From contig NZ_BMLS01000001.1 in the NCBI RefSeq assembly GCF_014645355.1, positions 1 through 64,000 of the forward strand: DNA of 64,000 nt, in the 5' to 3' direction. Below, one piece after another: positions 1 to 9,956 of the stretch (positions within the stretch are counted from its first letter, which is position 1; each line of letters begins with the position of its first letter). The DNA comes from Bowmanella pacifica (GTDB lineage Bacteria > Pseudomonadota > Gammaproteobacteria > Enterobacterales > Alteromonadaceae). The notes below the pieces were generated by a model, which saw only the letters and a list, made by a program, of their open reading frames with translations, searched no databases and was not told where the DNA came from. A program made the translations under genes and the position numbers.

Positions 1-58
1 CTTCTGCCTTCCTGGCTTGCCGGGGTGCCTTTCAGCCTGGCCCGTCGAAGTGGTGCGC

Positions 59-86
59 ATTCTACAGTTCGACAGAAACAGATCAA
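59..86 (-). promoter_or_regulatory. Probable rRNA-operon P1 promoter reading out of the left edge
   Basis: On the minus strand there is a -35 TTGATC, a 16-bp spacer and a -10 TAGAAT, followed at once by GCGCACCACTTCGAC. This closely resembles the GC-rich discriminator and start region of E. coli rrn P1 promoters. A-rich tracts lie just upstream, at about 88-112, as expected for an UP element. The inference is that an rRNA operon starts leftward, outside the window; no rRNA sequence is visible here. Confidence 0.55.
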
Positions 87-491
87 GCGCTTTTTGCAAA
101 AAACTTTCCGTTCGCGCAGATATTGAGCAAAAGCCTTATTTTTGTACATTTTCCTTTAGATAGGCAATCCGACTAACAATGTCAGATATTCTTACACATC
201 AAGCAGATACCTTTTTTTTTACACTGTTAAATCAAGTGGATAACAAATGGATTAAATATTGCATTAGCAGTATTCCACTTATGGATTGCCGTAGATGTCC
301 CTCCGAACATTCGCTTCAGCTTAGTGAAGAAGGGCATGCAGCAAGGATGTTCTTCAACTGTGCGACATTAGTCCCCTAGTTCCGAATCATCCTACCTCCA
401 TAAGTTTTTAATCACAGGTAGCGGTCTTCAAATACTGATTAGAGCCCTGCCTGAACAGACTATAAGAAAAAACAATAATCAGGAGATAATA
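87..491. other. Intergenic stretch, no convincing gene
   Basis: This stretch lies between the leftward stable-RNA promoter and the subtilase gene. It is AT-rich. The only open frame (179-379, 66 codons) has no ribosome binding site, no recognisable domain and an unlikely composition. The last 30 bases carry AGGAGA at 481-486, the ribosome binding site of the subtilase. Confidence 0.5.
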
Positions 492-3400
492 ATGACGTTT
501 AGGAAGTCACTACTAGGCAGTTTAATCTCGACTGCACTGGTATCTCTCACCACGACAAATGTTCTTGCCTATGAAGTCGATATTGATCGCAGTGCGCTGA
601 AAGCCTCGACTATTACCCCCCTACCAACTTCCAGTACCAACGGAATTGCTACTTATATAGTACAACTCAAGGGGCTATCCGGTATCGCACAGGCGCAAGC
701 GTTGGGAGAATTAACCCCCAGCAATCACCTTGCCGCCAATAAAGGTAATTTATATAACGCACAATCGGCTCGTTTAGTGGCCTACACTCAGAAATTGAAG
801 AGTAGACAACAAAGTGTTGCGCAAGCCATTGGGGCTACCGATGTGTTGTATAACTACACCCATACGTTTAACGGCTTTGCCGCCAGACTCACTCAGCAAC
901 AAGCCGAGCAACTTCGCCAACATGCAGATGTTGCTGGAGTTTGGATTGATGAAAAGCAGCAGCTCACCACCGCCAATACCCCCGAGTTCCTCGGATTAAA
1001 TGGCGCTAACGGCCAGCACACATTGGGAATCAAGGGTGAAGATGTCATTGTAGGCGTGGTCGACTCCGGAATCTGGCCGGAAAACCCGAGCTTCGCGGAT
1101 GACGGCAGCTATAGTTCAACCGAAAACTTAGGCTGGAGCGGTGTCTGTGATTCCGGCGCCGAAATGGCTGAAGGCACTTTTGAATGTAACAACAAACTTA
1201 TCGGTGCACGCTACTTCAAAGCGGGTTTTGAATCTGCCTATGAAATCCAATATGCCCTGGGTGAATTTGAATCGCCCCGCGACGCCTCTAGTCATGGCAC
1301 CCACACAGCCTCAACCGCAGCAGGTAATGAAGGCGTTCCAGTCAATCTATTTGGAACAGACGTAGGTACCGTGACGGGCATTGCCCCAAGAGCGCGTGTA
1401 GCCGCCTATAAAGTGTGCTGGAACAGTGATTATGTTAGTCCCGAGGGAGTTGAAGAGCGCGGCTGTTTTGGCTCTGACTCCATGGCTGCCATCGATGCCG
1501 CAGTCGCCGATGGCGTGGATGTCATTAACTATTCTATCAGTGGTAGTCGCACCAGCCTGACTCCACCACAAACCGCCGCAATGCTCAGAGCAACCAATGC
1601 TGGTGTCTTTGTTTCAGTCTCTGCCGGAAACAGCGGTACTGCCCCCGTGACTGTTGGTACCCCCGCTCCTTGGGTAACGAGTGTGGCTGCTTCGACCTAC
1701 GATGGCATTCGCTATACCAATACAATAGAAATCGTTTCCAGAGATCCATCTGAAAAACTGCGCTCTACCGAAGGAGCGATTACCAAGCCATTGTCCGAAT
1801 ACGGTGATGTTACCGCTAATGTAGTTATTGCCGAGCCTTTGCTGGGCTGCTTTGATGGCGAGCCAAGCCCACTAGATAATGCAGCAGAGATCGCAGACAG
1901 TATTGCATTAATTAAGCGCGGAACCTGCAACTTCTTTGAAAAAGTGGAGCGTGCGCAATTAGCCGGGGCAAAAGCCGTTATCGTCTACAGTGACGACCGT
2001 CCTGTGACTGTGATGGGTGGCTCTGGTGCTTATGATATTCCTGGCGTGATGATCAACGGCACAGATGGTGATGCGTTAAGCGCGGCCATTGCTGGCGGTG
2101 AAAACGTGACAATTAAAATGAGTGCTGGTTCGTTTGAACAACAAACGGAAGTTGGCAATATTATGGCTGATTTCTCCTCACGTGGCCCAAATGGCAATAC
2201 GGAGGATTTAATCAAGCCAGATATCACGGCGCCTGGCGTGAACATATTGGCAGGTATCTCTTCTGCACCTATGTTTGGCCCTCAAGGCGAAACTTATGGG
2301 TATAACAGTGGCACCTCCATGTCTGCCCCCCATATCGCTGGTATGGCTGCCCTGCTGAAAGGCCAGTACCCGTCCTGGTCCCCAGCGCAGATCAAGTCAG
2401 CGCTGATGACCACCGCCAGACAAGATATTGTGGTTATGCATGATGAAAACGAAAATGTCATCGAACCTATTCCGGCGACACCTTTTAACTATGGCAGCGG
2501 CCATGCCGCGCCTGCTTCTGCCATGGAGCCAGGACTAACCTATGACCTCAACGCAGGCGATTACTTCGCCTTTATGTGTGGGCAGGGTGAAAACAGCTTT
2601 GTTCAAGCCGAATCAGGACGCACCTGTAGTGAGTGGGAGGCTGATGGTTTTGCCACTGACGCCAACCAGCTTAACTATCCGTCCATGGCCATAGGTGCGC
2701 TATCCAGTGCCAAGACCCTATCCCGTACGGTGAAAGATGTATCAGGCTTGGGTGGCACTTATGTGGCGACCATTGAAGCGCCGGCCGGTATCGATGTGTC
2801 ATTACGAACTTTTGACGCCAATGGCACAGAAGCAGAAAACAGTAACCTAGTGGTATTGGCTGACGGCCAAGCCAGCTATGCGCTCACCTTCAGCAAGAAC
2901 AGCGACGCTGTCATTGGTGAGTGGGCATTTGGTGCCATCACCTGGACCAACGAACATGGTCATGTTGTCCGTTCTCCTATCGCCGTTAAAGCCGCCAGTG
3001 ACGTGAAGATTGACGTGCCGGAAGCGTTTTCTCTGCAGCTGAATCGCGGTAGAGCATCCTTCCCGGTGCAGATGCTATATAGCGGTGCGACCAGTTTGGA
3101 CTACGCCGGCTTAGTAGCACCCTTCGGTTCAAGCCGCACAGCGCTGCAGGATCCTGACCAAAGCTATTCGTTTAACGAAGATGGTCTGGGTTTCCACGGC
3201 TTCCTGATCCCTGAAGGAACCAAGGTAGCTCGTTTTAGTCTGCGTGACAGCCTGGTTAGCGCACAAGGAACCAATCTGGATATGTACATTTATCGCTGTA
3301 TCGGATGGAGCTGTTCATTTGTCAGCAGTTCTACTTACGGCGGTTCCAATGAAGATGTCATTCTGACAAATCCAGAGCCAGCGGCGAATGGCGATGTGGG

Positions 3401-3662
3401 AGATCTGTACATTGCTTTTGTGCATGCCAAGGACCTGGCAGGTAATGCGTCGGTTGACTACACCATGCCAGTTTGGGTAGCCAACCAAGCGGAAAGTACC
3501 ACCAACGTGCGTTCCACGCCGCGGGCCATAGAGGGACGTTACAACAACGTGTCCATTACCACCCGCGGACTGGCACCTGGCTACCTATATATGGGCGCAA
3601 TCACTTTCTTTGATGATGAAGGCATTGCCCAGGGAACCACCGTGCTGGAAGTTCAACCCTAA
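492..3662 (+). CDS. Secreted subtilisin-like serine protease (peptidase family S8)
   Basis: A 1056-residue secreted endopeptidase. A signal peptide covers about residues 1-26 and ends at NVLA. An I9-type inhibitor propeptide follows at about 50-155, then the S8 catalytic domain. The catalytic triad is visible: Asp191 in VVDSGIWPE, His268 in SHGTHTAS and Ser609 in GTSMSAPHIAG, with the oxyanion Asn380 in SAGNSG. A protease-associated (PA) domain is inserted at about 440-550 (IKRGTCNFFEKVERA). The C-terminal third (about 700-1056) looks like beta-sandwich domains of the Fn3-like type seen in subtilases. The protein is probably extracellular and used in nutrient scavenging. AGGAGA lies six bases before the ATG. 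The PEP-CTERM gene follows on the same strand after 88 bp. The family call is very secure; the substrate is unknown. Confidence 0.95.
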   Translation: MTFRKSLLGSLISTALVSLTTTNVLAYEVDIDRSALKASTITPLPTSSTNGIATYIVQLKGLSGIAQAQALGELTPSNHLAANKGNLYNAQSARLVAYTQKLKSRQQSVAQAIGATDVLYNYTHTFNGFAARLTQQQAEQLRQHADVAGVWIDEKQQLTTANTPEFLGLNGANGQHTLGIKGEDVIVGVVDSGIWPENPSFADDGSYSSTENLGWSGVCDSGAEMAEGTFECNNKLIGARYFKAGFESAYEIQYALGEFESPRDASSHGTHTASTAAGNEGVPVNLFGTDVGTVTGIAPRARVAAYKVCWNSDYVSPEGVEERGCFGSDSMAAIDAAVADGVDVINYSISGSRTSLTPPQTAAMLRATNAGVFVSVSAGNSGTAPVTVGTPAPWVTSVAASTYDGIRYTNTIEIVSRDPSEKLRSTEGAITKPLSEYGDVTANVVIAEPLLGCFDGEPSPLDNAAEIADSIALIKRGTCNFFEKVERAQLAGAKAVIVYSDDRPVTVMGGSGAYDIPGVMINGTDGDALSAAIAGGENVTIKMSAGSFEQQTEVGNIMADFSSRGPNGNTEDLIKPDITAPGVNILAGISSAPMFGPQGETYGYNSGTSMSAPHIAGMAALLKGQYPSWSPAQIKSALMTTARQDIVVMHDENENVIEPIPATPFNYGSGHAAPASAMEPGLTYDLNAGDYFAFMCGQGENSFVQAESGRTCSEWEADGFATDANQLNYPSMAIGALSSAKTLSRTVKDVSGLGGTYVATIEAPAGIDVSLRTFDANGTEAENSNLVVLADGQASYALTFSKNSDAVIGEWAFGAITWTNEHGHVVRSPIAVKAASDVKIDVPEAFSLQLNRGRASFPVQMLYSGATSLDYAGLVAPFGSSRTALQDPDQSYSFNEDGLGFHGFLIPEGTKVARFSLRDSLVSAQGTNLDMYIYRCIGWSCSFVSSSTYGGSNEDVILTNPEPAANGDVGDLYIAFVHAKDLAGNASVDYTMPVWVANQAESTTNVRSTPRAIEGRYNNVSITTRGLAPGYLYMGAITFFDDEGIAQGTTVLEVQP

Positions 3663-3675
3663 GAAAAATGAAGAA

Positions 3676-3728
3676 GGGGAGAAATCCCCTCATCTAACAA
3701 TAAATTGAGGTTGCTCTTAGCAACCTCA
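3676..3728 (+). other. Two hairpins between the subtilase and PEP-CTERM genes
   Basis: GGGGA-GAAA-TCCCC (3676-3689) and TGAGGTTGC-TCTTA-GCAACCTCA (3706-3728) are perfect inverted repeats. Neither is followed by a good T run, so they are not clear terminators. They could attenuate readthrough or stabilise the upstream mRNA end. Confidence 0.5.
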
Positions 3729-3750
3729 GCATAAAAATATTGAGGTAATT

Positions 3751-4281
3751 ATGAAAAGCATAAAAAAAATCTTTGCAGGCCTGGGCTTAATCGCTGCGAT
3801 GACGTGCAACGCCAATGCGGCACTTATCACCCAAGATCTGATTGAAGTAGCTCTTGATGGCTCAACGGGTGTAATAGGCTCTATCACTATCAACACCGAT
3901 AATGCCCTGGTTGACCCTGTGCATGGAACAGGTGAGGTGCTGTCCTTCGTGTCGTTTAACTTCCTGGGATACGATATTCCTGTGGATGACAGCATTTTCT
4001 TCCAGGCAATCTTTGATACCAACAATATCTATGCCGGTATTGAGTTTCTGGATTTTGATATTGACTTTTCCCTACCAGGCTGGGCATTCCAAGGTTACTT
4101 TGATGCCTTCGACAATCCAGACTTCAACTACTTCACTGTTTTTGACAGTGGAAGTGCCGATCTACTATTTGTCAATGGACTGGCGTTAGGTCAAGCTAGT
4201 GTTGTATCTGAGCCTGCGACCCTGGCCATGTTTGGTCTGATGCTAGGACTGCTGGGAATGCGACGTAAGATGCAAAAGTAA
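3751..4281 (+). CDS. PEP-CTERM sorting-domain protein
   Basis: A 176-residue secreted protein. It has an N-terminal signal peptide (MKSIKKIFAGLGLIAAMTCN, about 25 residues in all) and an acidic, Phe/Asp-rich middle. The C-terminal tail reads SEPATLAMFGLMLGLLGMRR: the short motif, a hydrophobic helix and basic residues of a PEP-CTERM sorting signal. Such proteins are processed and anchored or released by exosortase/EpsH systems, often linked to exopolysaccharide. No exosortase gene is in this window. TGAGGTAAT precedes the ATG. The middle part matches no family I recognise. A perfect hairpin terminator follows. Confidence 0.85.
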   Translation: MKSIKKIFAGLGLIAAMTCNANAALITQDLIEVALDGSTGVIGSITINTDNALVDPVHGTGEVLSFVSFNFLGYDIPVDDSIFFQAIFDTNNIYAGIEFLDFDIDFSLPGWAFQGYFDAFDNPDFNYFTVFDSGSADLLFVNGLALGQASVVSEPATLAMFGLMLGLLGMRRKMQK

Positions 4282-4292
4282 ATACAAAAAAA

Positions 4293-4310
4293 GGCGCTGA
4301 TATCAGCGCC
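4293..4310. terminator. Bidirectional terminator between the PEP-CTERM gene and pssA
   Basis: A perfect palindrome GGCGCTGATATCAGCGCC, flanked by an A run on the left and TTTTTTT on the right. It serves the two convergent genes; the pssA stop codon (4316-4318) lies in the T run. Confidence 0.9.
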
Positions 4311-4315
4311 TTTTT

Positions 4316-5110
4316 TTATTCTTTATCCGTTTTAGCTTTATCTTCGGAACCGAATTCCGCATCCACCTGCTCGTCGGCATCTCCGACAACATGCTCAAGC
4401 TTAACCTTATCTACACTTCTGAAGGTGTTGATGGGCCCTGCCACCGCATAAAGCAGAAAAGCAATAAACAGTACCAGCGACGGCTGAGTAGCAACAATAA
4501 CAAATACCAACATCACTAGCAGCAGCGCCACAAAAGGCACCTTACCTTGCCAGTTTACCTCTTTAAATGAGTTGTATTTGAAATTGCTCACCATTAGCAA
4601 ACCGGCTGCCGCCGTGATAAAAGCAACAATCACACCGTAATCGGCACCAACAGCCTCATACTCAACACCAACCCATACCAGCCCGGCCACCAGAGCTGCC
4701 GCAGCTGGACTTGCCAGGCCCTGGAAGTAACGCTTGTCGGCAATACCGATTTGCGTATTAAAACGGGCTAATCGCAGGGCGGCACCCGCCACATAAACAA
4801 AGGCCGCCAACCAGCCTAGTTTACCCAATTCAGTTAATCCCCAAGTATAAGCCACCAGCGCAGGGGCAATACCAAATGACACCATATCTGCCATGGAGTC
4901 ATACTCTGCACCAAACTCACTTTGGGTGTTGGTCATGCGCGCCACCCGACCATCCAGGCCGTCAAACAGCATGGCAACAAAAATAGCCACCGCAGCCGCT
5001 TCAAAATGGCCATTCATTGCTGAAACAATGGCATAGAACCCAGAAAAAAGGCCACCGGTAGTTAACAAATTAGGTAACAGATAAATACCTTTACGCTTGG
5101 TGTCAGTCAT
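4316..5110 (-). CDS. pssA: CDP-diacylglycerol--serine O-phosphatidyltransferase
   Basis: Makes phosphatidylserine from CDP-diacylglycerol and serine, the first committed step to phosphatidylethanolamine, in the inner membrane. The 264-residue protein has several hydrophobic helices. It carries the CDP-alcohol phosphatidyltransferase signature DG-x2-AR-x8-G-x3-D-x3-D, read here as DGLDGRVAR...GAEYDSMAD. The C-terminus is acidic and charged. This is the membrane-integral type II PssA, not the E. coli PLD-like enzyme. The ATG at 5110 is chosen because GGGAGGAA lies just upstream; a start 12 codons earlier is possible but lacks such a site. Confidence 0.93.
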   Translation of the reverse strand: MTDTKRKGIYLLPNLLTTGGLFSGFYAIVSAMNGHFEAAAVAIFVAMLFDGLDGRVARMTNTQSEFGAEYDSMADMVSFGIAPALVAYTWGLTELGKLGWLAAFVYVAGAALRLARFNTQIGIADKRYFQGLASPAAAALVAGLVWVGVEYEAVGADYGVIVAFITAAAGLLMVSNFKYNSFKEVNWQGKVPFVALLLVMLVFVIVATQPSLVLFIAFLLYAVAGPINTFRSVDKVKLEHVVGDADEQVDAEFGSEDKAKTDKE

Positions 5111-5343
5111 TGATTCCTCCCAGATTGATGGCGAAGAAGATACCACATGTCACGCCCTCTACTCTAGCAATACCCGGGCTTACTCAAAGAGATAAGTCCG
5201 GTTTGGTTTTTACTTAGCCTAACCAAGGTAAATGAGCCGGAGTGAACCGACACCAGGTAGTTTGCACAATAAGATAAGTGCAGTTGAGCGACGACGAAAA
5301 AAGCGCGCTGTATCAATATCGCCTTACCACACTATTCGCCCAA

Positions 5344-5374
5344 AAACTAAGGGCCGCTTAGCGGCCCTTAGTTT
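5344..5374 (-). terminator. clpB terminator
   Basis: AAACTAAGGGCCGC-TTA-GCGGCCCTTAGTTT forms a perfect 14-bp stem with a 3-base loop. On the minus strand it ends in a T-rich tract. It lies 14 bases after the clpB stop. Confidence 0.9.
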
Positions 5375-5388
5375 AACGATGACTAGTA

Positions 5389-7959
5389 TCAATGAATCAC
5401 AAGCTCTTCGCCTTCCACCTCTACCTGTATCGTGGACTCAGGCAAAATGGCGCCACTTAGCAGTTTCTGCGCCAACGGATTCTCAATTTCATGCTGAATT
5501 GCCCGTTTCAATGGTCTGGCCCCATAAACCGGGTCAAAACCCGCATCGGCAAGTTTATCCAAGGCCGCCGGACTTAACGCCAACTGGTAACCTTTCTCAC
5601 TCAGACGTTTGGTCAGCGAGGCCAACTGAATCTCAGCAATGGCTTTAATCTGCGCATGTCCAAGCGGGTGGAAAACCACAGTATCATCAATCCGGTTAAT
5701 AAATTCCGGTCTGAAATGCTGGCCAACCACGCCCATCACCAGTGCCTTCATTTCCTCATACTGCCCTTGTGCGGCTTTATCCTGAATAATGTCGGAGCCT
5801 AGGTTGGAGGTCATAATCACCACGGTGTTTTTGAAATCCACTGTACGCCCCTGACCATCGGTAAGACGGCCATCATCCAATACCTGCAGTAGTATATTGA
5901 ACACGTCTGGGTGGGCCTTCTCCACTTCGTCCAACAACACAACGGAATAAGGCTTACGTCTTACCGCCTCGGTCAGATAGCCACCTTCCTCGTAACCAAC
6001 GTACCCTGGAGGCGCGCCAACCAAACGTGATACCGAGTGTTTCTCCATAAACTCAGACATATCAATACGCACCATGGCATCCTGAGTATCAAATAAAAAC
6101 TCGGCCAGGGCCTTACATAGCTCGGTTTTGCCTACCCCGGTGGGGCCTAAAAACAGGAAGGAACCAATGGGGCGATTGGGATCCGCCAAACCGGCACGTG
6201 AGCGACGAATGGCATTAGACACCACGCTCACCGCCTCGGCTTGCCCTACGACACGTTTGTGCAATACGTCTTCCATACGCAACAATTTCTCGCGCTCACC
6301 TTCCAGCATCTTCGAGACAGGAATCCCTGTCCAGCGTGACAACACCTCGGCGATTTCTTCATCGGTCACCTTGTTACGCAACAAACGGGTTTCCTGATGC
6401 TGCGTTTCATCGGCCCGTTCCAAACGACGTTCCAGCTCTGGGATGCGGCCATATTGCAGTTCTGACATCCGGTTCAAATCGCCGGCGCGACGGGCTATTT
6501 CCAGATCTAACTTGGCCTGCTCTAACTCAGCCTTAATATGCTGGGTGCCCTGCATGGCCTCTTTTTCGGCATTCCAGAGTTTCTCGAACTCTTTAAACTT
6601 CACTTCGAGGCCTTCACGTTCCTGCTCAATCAATTCCAAACGTTTATGGCTGGCATCATCGGTTTCTTTAGCCAGCGCCTGTTCTTCAAGCTTAAGCTGA
6701 ATGATACGACGCTCCAGCCTGTCCATATCTTCTGGTTTGGAATCAATTTGTAAGCGAATACTGGACGCCGCTTCGTCAATCAAGTCAATGGCCTTATCCG
6801 GCAACTGACGGTCGCTGATGTAACGATGAGATAGCGAAGCCGCCGCCACTATGGCCGGGTCGGTAATATTCACCGAGTGGTGTAACTCATAGCGCTCTTT
6901 GAGCCCACGCAGAATAGCAATGGTGTCTTCCACTGAAGGTTCATCCACCAGCACTTTTTGGAAACGACGTTCTAATGCCGCATCTTTTTCAATATATTGA
7001 CGATACTCATCCAAGGTGGTGGCGCCGACGCAGTGCAGTTCGCCACGCGCCAGTGCTGGTTTAAGCATATTACCGGCATCCATGGCACCTTCACCTTTAC
7101 CTGCCCCCACCATGGTATGCAGCTCATCAATAAACAAAATAACGCGGCCTTCTTCTTTGGCCAGCTCATTGAGTACGGCTTTCAGACGCTCTTCAAATTC
7201 ACCACGGTATTTGGCCCCGGCAACCAGCGCTCCCATATCCAGCGATAACACGCGCTTATTTTTCAGCCCTTCGGGCACTTCGCCGTTCACAATACGTTGG
7301 GCCAGCCCTTCTACAATCGCGGTTTTACCCACACCAGGTTCACCAATAAGTACCGGGTTATTCTTGGTACGGCGCTGCAACACTTGAATGGTACGGCGAA
7401 TTTCTTCGTCACGACCAATCACGGGGTCAAGCTTGCCTTGCTCAGCTCGCTCGGTAAGGTCAGTGGTGAATTTCTCCAACGCCTGGCGCACATCTTCTGC
7501 GTTAGGGTCGGTCACCTTCTGGCCACCGCGCAGCTTCTCAATCGCCTGCTCGGCTTTTTGCTCGGTCAGGCCCAACTGGCGCAAGGTTTCACCCAGTTTG
7601 CCTTTATCCTGCAAGGCTGCCAGCACAAAAATCTCAGATGTGATGTAATCGTCTTTGCGCTTTTGCGCGATTTTGTCGCACAGATTAAGCAGTACAGCAG
7701 TATCTTTACCAAGCTGTACGTCGCCACCGACCCCTTGCACTTGCGGTAGACGTTCGATGATTTCAGAAAGGGCGGAACGCAGCGCATTATTGTTAACGCC
7801 AATTTGCTCCATTAATGGGCGAACGGAACCGCCTTCCTGATTCAGCATAGCCATCATCAGATGAGCAGGCTCTATATATTGATGATCACGGCCCAGCGCC
7901 AATGACTGGGCATCAGAAATGGCAAGTTGAAACTTGCTGGTCATTTTATCTAAACGCAT
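5389..7959 (-). CDS. clpB: ATP-dependent disaggregase ClpB (Hsp104 family)
   Basis: A cytoplasmic hexameric AAA+ chaperone that works with DnaK to dissolve protein aggregates. The 856 residues are nearly collinear with E. coli ClpB (857). In order: an N-terminal Clp repeat domain (1-150), AAA-1 with Walker A GEPGVGKT (about 206) and Walker B VILFIDE, the coiled-coil middle domain (about 400-520), AAA-2 with Walker A GPTGVGKT (about 606), and the C-terminal D2-small domain. It has no IGF/L loop for ClpP, so it is a disaggregase rather than a protease partner. It starts [13 protein letters not shown], as in the family. A heat-shock-type promoter lies 36 bp upstream and its own terminator follows. 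Confidence 0.98.
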   Translation of the reverse strand: MRLDKMTSKFQLAISDAQSLALGRDHQYIEPAHLMMAMLNQEGGSVRPLMEQIGVNNNALRSALSEIIERLPQVQGVGGDVQLGKDTAVLLNLCDKIAQKRKDDYITSEIFVLAALQDKGKLGETLRQLGLTEQKAEQAIEKLRGGQKVTDPNAEDVRQALEKFTTDLTERAEQGKLDPVIGRDEEIRRTIQVLQRRTKNNPVLIGEPGVGKTAIVEGLAQRIVNGEVPEGLKNKRVLSLDMGALVAGAKYRGEFEERLKAVLNELAKEEGRVILFIDELHTMVGAGKGEGAMDAGNMLKPALARGELHCVGATTLDEYRQYIEKDAALERRFQKVLVDEPSVEDTIAILRGLKERYELHHSVNITDPAIVAAASLSHRYISDRQLPDKAIDLIDEAASSIRLQIDSKPEDMDRLERRIIQLKLEEQALAKETDDASHKRLELIEQEREGLEVKFKEFEKLWNAEKEAMQGTQHIKAELEQAKLDLEIARRAGDLNRMSELQYGRIPELERRLERADETQHQETRLLRNKVTDEEIAEVLSRWTGIPVSKMLEGEREKLLRMEDVLHKRVVGQAEAVSVVSNAIRRSRAGLADPNRPIGSFLFLGPTGVGKTELCKALAEFLFDTQDAMVRIDMSEFMEKHSVSRLVGAPPGYVGYEEGGYLTEAVRRKPYSVVLLDEVEKAHPDVFNILLQVLDDGRLTDGQGRTVDFKNTVVIMTSNLGSDIIQDKAAQGQYEEMKALVMGVVGQHFRPEFINRIDDTVVFHPLGHAQIKAIAEIQLASLTKRLSEKGYQLALSPAALDKLADAGFDPVYGARPLKRAIQHEIENPLAQKLLSGAILPESTIQVEVEGEELVIH

Positions 7960-7994
7960 GAAATACCCTTCAATTCAGAACCAAGTTGTCCTAG

Positions 7995-8023
7995 TTATGG
8001 GTATCTTTTGCACAGGATTCAAG
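7995..8023 (-). promoter_or_regulatory. Sigma-32-type heat-shock promoter of clpB
   Basis: On the minus strand CTTGAAT (8017-8023), a 14-bp spacer and ACCCATAA (7995-8002) match the sigma-32 pattern CTTGAAA-N13/14-CCCCATNT. It sits in the 93-bp gap between pgeF and clpB. Read directly from the sequence; the sigma assignment is inferred from the consensus. Confidence 0.75.
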
Positions 8024-8052
8024 AGTGAAGCAAGGCGGCGGGTTGCGCTGGA

Positions 8053-8766
8053 TCAATGATCCTCTAACCAAATAAGGCTGGCCATACGCCCGGTCTGACC
8101 ATCTCGGCGGTAGGAAAAAAAGCGACAAGCTTGCTGATGCGTACAGTATTCGCCACCGTATATTTCGTTCACACCGGCTCGCGCTAAACAGGCTCTGGCT
8201 AACTGATAAATATCGGCCAAAAACTTACCGGATTTGTCGGTTGACTTGAATGCATCATAGTCAGCGGCAAAAGCCTGCTTTACATCCTCCCCCACTTCAA
8301 AAGCATTGGGGCCGATAGCCGGGCCAAGCCAGACCAAATAGTCTTCAGGCTGCCCTGGTAAAGCTGCCAGGGTATTTTCCAGTACCCCAGCCGCTAACCC
8401 CCGCCAGCCGGCATGCGCCGCACCGACCGCCAGGCCCTGACGATGGCAAAACAGCACAGGCAGGCAGTCTGCTGTCATGACAGCGCAGGTGATCCCTGTG
8501 TCTAACGCAATAGACGCGTCAGCCGACACATTTTGCTCACTACCGACATTGAGCCGGTGCACAGCATTACCATGCACCTGATTCAACCAGATAATCTGTT
8601 CACTTCGAGGTAATTGCTGGCGATTAGCAAGCACATCTTTTTCACTATCACCGACATGCATGCCAAGATTTAAACTCTCGAAAGGTGCGCGGCTGACGCC
8701 GCCCTGACGAGTGGTGGAAATAGCCTGTACCCTCTTAGGCGCTGGCCAGTCCGGCTGTATAAACAC
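8053..8766 (-). CDS. pgeF: PgeF/YfiH laccase-domain protein (peptidoglycan editing factor / purine nucleoside phosphorylase type)
   Basis: A 237-residue cytoplasmic protein of the DUF152/Multi-copper polyphenol oxidoreductase fold. E. coli YfiH corrects misincorporation of L-Ser in peptidoglycan precursors; homologues also act on purine nucleosides. The metal site is recognisable: Cys in CAVMTADCLPVLF and His in AAHAGWRG. The start is GTG at 8766, the base after the rluD stop, so translation is almost certainly coupled to rluD. The rluD-pgeF-clpB order is the common gammaproteobacterial arrangement. Confidence 0.93.
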   Translation of the reverse strand: MFIQPDWPAPKRVQAISTTRQGGVSRAPFESLNLGMHVGDSEKDVLANRQQLPRSEQIIWLNQVHGNAVHRLNVGSEQNVSADASIALDTGITCAVMTADCLPVLFCHRQGLAVGAAHAGWRGLAAGVLENTLAALPGQPEDYLVWLGPAIGPNAFEVGEDVKQAFAADYDAFKSTDKSGKFLADIYQLARACLARAGVNEIYGGEYCTHQQACRFFSYRRDGQTGRMASLIWLEDH

Positions 8767-9744
8767 TTACTCCCAATCCTGGTCGTGTGCTTTGGTGTCT
8801 GCACGCAGTATTGTCAGCAGGTCAACCATATCTTGAGGTAAGGGAGCCTGCCAGCTTAACCACTCACCACTGATAGGATGGGCCAACTCAAGCTGCGCGG
8901 CATGCAAAGCCTGGCGTTTGAAATCACGCAAGGTATCGCGTAGTTCGTCACTGGCAGACTTCGGTGGACGAGGACGCCCGCCGTAGAGCGGATCGCCAAC
9001 GATGGGGTGATGCAAATGCGCCATATGCACACGAATCTGGTGGGTACGACCGGTTTCCAACTTCAGGCGCAAATGCGTGTGCGCACGAAACTTCTGAATA
9101 ACCCGATAATGCGTGACGGCAGGTTTTCCCCCTATTCTTACAGCCATGCTGGTTCGCCTGGTTTCATGGCGCGCAATAGGTTCATCTACCGTGCCTCCCG
9201 CCACCATAGTGCCGTTAACCACAGCCTCGTATTCACGACTGATTTCCCGTGCCTGCAGCTGTTCAACCAGGTTCGTCTGCGCCGGAATGGTTTTCGCTAC
9301 CACCATCAGACCTGTGGTGTCTTTGTCCAGACGATGCACTATACCGGCCCGGGGCACAGCACCAATATCCGGTACATGGTTGAGCAAGGCGTTCAATAAT
9401 GTACCGCTACTGTTACCTGCACCAGGATGCACAACCAGGTCAGCTGGCTTGTTCAACACAAGAATATGCTCATCCTCGTATTGAATATCCAATGCCATGG
9501 CTTGCGCTTTGTGTTGCTGCTGTACCTCAATACGGGTTTGAATCAGTACCTGTTCTCCCCCCATCAACTTTTCCCTGGGTTTGTCCCACACTTGTTGATT
9601 GATTTGCACATGACCGGCCAGGATCCAATCTTTAATCCGTGAACGCGAATAATCACTGAACAATTCAGCCAAAGCCTGATCTAAGCGTTTACCAATTAAC
9701 GACTCAGGAACTTCAGCATGTAACTCTAATCTTTCTTGCATCAT
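8767..9744 (-). CDS. rluD: 23S rRNA pseudouridine(1911/1915/1917) synthase
   Basis: Converts uridines in helix 69 of 23S rRNA to pseudouridine. The 325-residue protein has an N-terminal S4 RNA-binding domain (about 14-80: KRLDQALAELFSDYSRSRIK). The RluA-family catalytic domain has the active-site Asp in IVHRLDKDTTGLMVVAK. It is divergent from bamD, as in E. coli. Two adjacent ATG codons (9744 and 9741) are possible starts. pgeF follows with no gap. Confidence 0.97.
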   Translation of the reverse strand: MMQERLELHAEVPESLIGKRLDQALAELFSDYSRSRIKDWILAGHVQINQQVWDKPREKLMGGEQVLIQTRIEVQQQHKAQAMALDIQYEDEHILVLNKPADLVVHPGAGNSSGTLLNALLNHVPDIGAVPRAGIVHRLDKDTTGLMVVAKTIPAQTNLVEQLQAREISREYEAVVNGTMVAGGTVDEPIARHETRRTSMAVRIGGKPAVTHYRVIQKFRAHTHLRLKLETGRTHQIRVHMAHLHHPIVGDPLYGGRPRPPKSASDELRDTLRDFKRQALHAAQLELAHPISGEWLSWQAPLPQDMVDLLTILRADTKAHDQDWE

Positions 9745-9956
9745 CAGCTTCGACGGGCAGTTGATTCGCTACAAGACAGCCGTCTTCTGTCTTGTGGAAC
9801 AATGGCTTACATGGAGCCAGTTGGAATTCGACCGGCAATATCATGTGCATAGGCCAACACAGTCGGGTAGAATGCGTCGATGTGTTGGGCACTTATTTTG
9901 AAACAGGGTGTCTATTCTAGCGGAATTTTGCACCCGGCAGAATCGCGTAAACGATA

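Noticed and set aside
179..379. 66-codon open frame upstream of the subtilase
   Set aside because: No ribosome binding site, odd composition with no domain, and it lies in AT-rich spacer.
7297..7749. Open frame antisense to clpB (and others at 6128-7387)
   Set aside because: Shadow of the strongly conserved clpB coding frame.
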